Positions 14,936 to 15,277 of a stretch of DNA of 15,277 nucleotides are shown here, piece by piece (the stretch's first letter is position 1; each line of letters starts with the position of its first letter). Made by a program: the position numbers and the translations under genes. Source of the DNA: an uncultured Peptococcaceae bacterium (lineage in GTDB: Bacteria; Bacillota; Desulfitobacteriia; Desulfitobacteriales; Syntrophobotulaceae); assembly GCA_937892995.1 (NCBI GenBank), contig CALBJS010000332.1, forward strand, positions 1-15,277. The letters are read 5' to 3'. The notes below the pieces were generated by a model. That model was not told the DNA's origin, did not search any database, and saw only the letters and a program-made list of their open reading frames with translations.

Positions 14936-15216
14936 GCGTAAGGCTGGATCTCAAAAGTAAGTTGGGACTGGATGTCTTTAAAGAAGATTCCAAGCCTCAT
15001 ATTAAAATAAAACCTGGCTTAGAAAGTGATCCCCGTTTGAAAAAGGCTGTTTTGGTATGTCCTGCTGGATTATATAAGCTAAATGACAAAGGTGAGATCG
15101 CTTTATCCACTGATGGCTGCTTGGAATGCGGTACTTGTCGTTTAGCTTGTGGCCCTGAAGTCCTGGATTGGAATTATCCCAGCGGAGGTGCTGGAATCCA
15201 ATTCCGTTTTGGCTAG
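14932..15216 (+). CDS. fixX: FixX ferredoxin-like protein
   Basis: A 94-aa iron-sulfur subunit that works with FixC. Cys43 in VCPAG plus Cys63, Cys66 and Cys69 in CLECGTC match the four ligands of the single [4Fe-4S] cluster of ETF:quinone oxidoreductase; Cys73 is extra. The ending LDWNYPSGGAG resembles the conserved NW-x2-P-x-GG tail of that protein family. It starts within the fixC stop (ATGA), so the two are translationally coupled and probably made in equal amounts. No membrane segment is seen. It is followed by 39 nt with a T-run and AGGAGGAGG. Confidence 0.93.
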   Translation: MSVRLDLKSKLGLDVFKEDSKPHIKIKPGLESDPRLKKAVLVCPAGLYKLNDKGEIALSTDGCLECGTCRLACGPEVLDWNYPSGGAGIQFRFG

Positions 15217-15255
15217 AAATTATGATCTTATATTTTTTTTAGGAGGAGGCAGGCA

Positions 15256-15277
15256 GTGAATATTGTTGTAGGCATGA
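15256..15277 (+). CDS. Start of probable ETF beta subunit (etfB/fixA), cut by window end
   Basis: GTG at 15256 follows AGGAGGAGG (15241-15249) by 6 nt. The seven codons present read MNIVVGM, similar to the usual ETF-beta start MNIIVCVKQ. The position after fixC-fixX and two acyl-CoA dehydrogenases makes ETF the natural guess. The identification rests on seven residues and context only. Confidence 0.5.

Noticed and set aside
1287..15255. tRNA or rRNA genes
   Set aside because: No cloverleaf-like or rRNA-like stretch was noticed in the intergenic regions.

Overview
The window reads as low-to-moderate GC, Gram-positive (Firmicutes) chromosomal DNA. The signs are strong AGGAGG-type ribosome binding sites, GTG and TTG starts, a Gram-positive style lipoprotein, and an OmpR-type two-component pair. 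The gene content (HtpG, a GufA-type ZIP transporter, an MTH1187-type thiamine-binding protein, and an acyl-CoA dehydrogenase/FixC/FixX/ETF cluster) would suit an anaerobic Peptococcaceae-like bacterium such as a Desulfosporosinus, Desulfitobacterium or syntroph relative. That placement is inference, not something the sequence proves.

Left part (1-5166): the 3' portion of a gene for an Ig-like plus TPR protein runs rightward into a double hairpin and meets a leftward LolA/DUF4412-like lipoprotein gene. A divergent promoter region follows, then htpG with its terminator, then a ZIP-family metal transporter with its own extended -10 promoter. The transporter ends 8 bp from a convergent two-component operon.

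Middle (5175-9874): a response regulator and sensor kinase operon reads leftward. Divergent from it is a small MTH1187/YqgV-type thiamine-binding protein, whose stop codon overlaps that of a convergent HD-domain protein. Behind the HD gene lies about 1.3 kb without an intact gene. It holds a decayed duplicate of the 3' end of the thiamine-binding gene, an 18-bp perfect inverted repeat with a third diverged copy of its arm, a 24-bp perfect inverted repeat, and a near-consensus sigma-54 (-24/-12) promoter.

Right part (9875-15277): a rightward gene set follows the sigma-54 promoter: an acetyl-CoA hydrolase/CoA-transferase, two dissimilar acyl-CoA dehydrogenases, FixC, FixX, and the first codons of a probable etfB/fixA. 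A coherent reading is that an organic acid is activated by CoA transfer and oxidised at the alpha-beta position. Electrons would then pass through ETF and FixC/FixX to menaquinone, or the reverse. The two dehydrogenases have complementary losses of conserved residues: one lacks the MCAD-type base, the other lacks inter-subunit FAD contacts. This suggests they might form a heteromeric enzyme. That pair, together with the sigma-54/inverted-repeat control region, is the most interesting part of the window.
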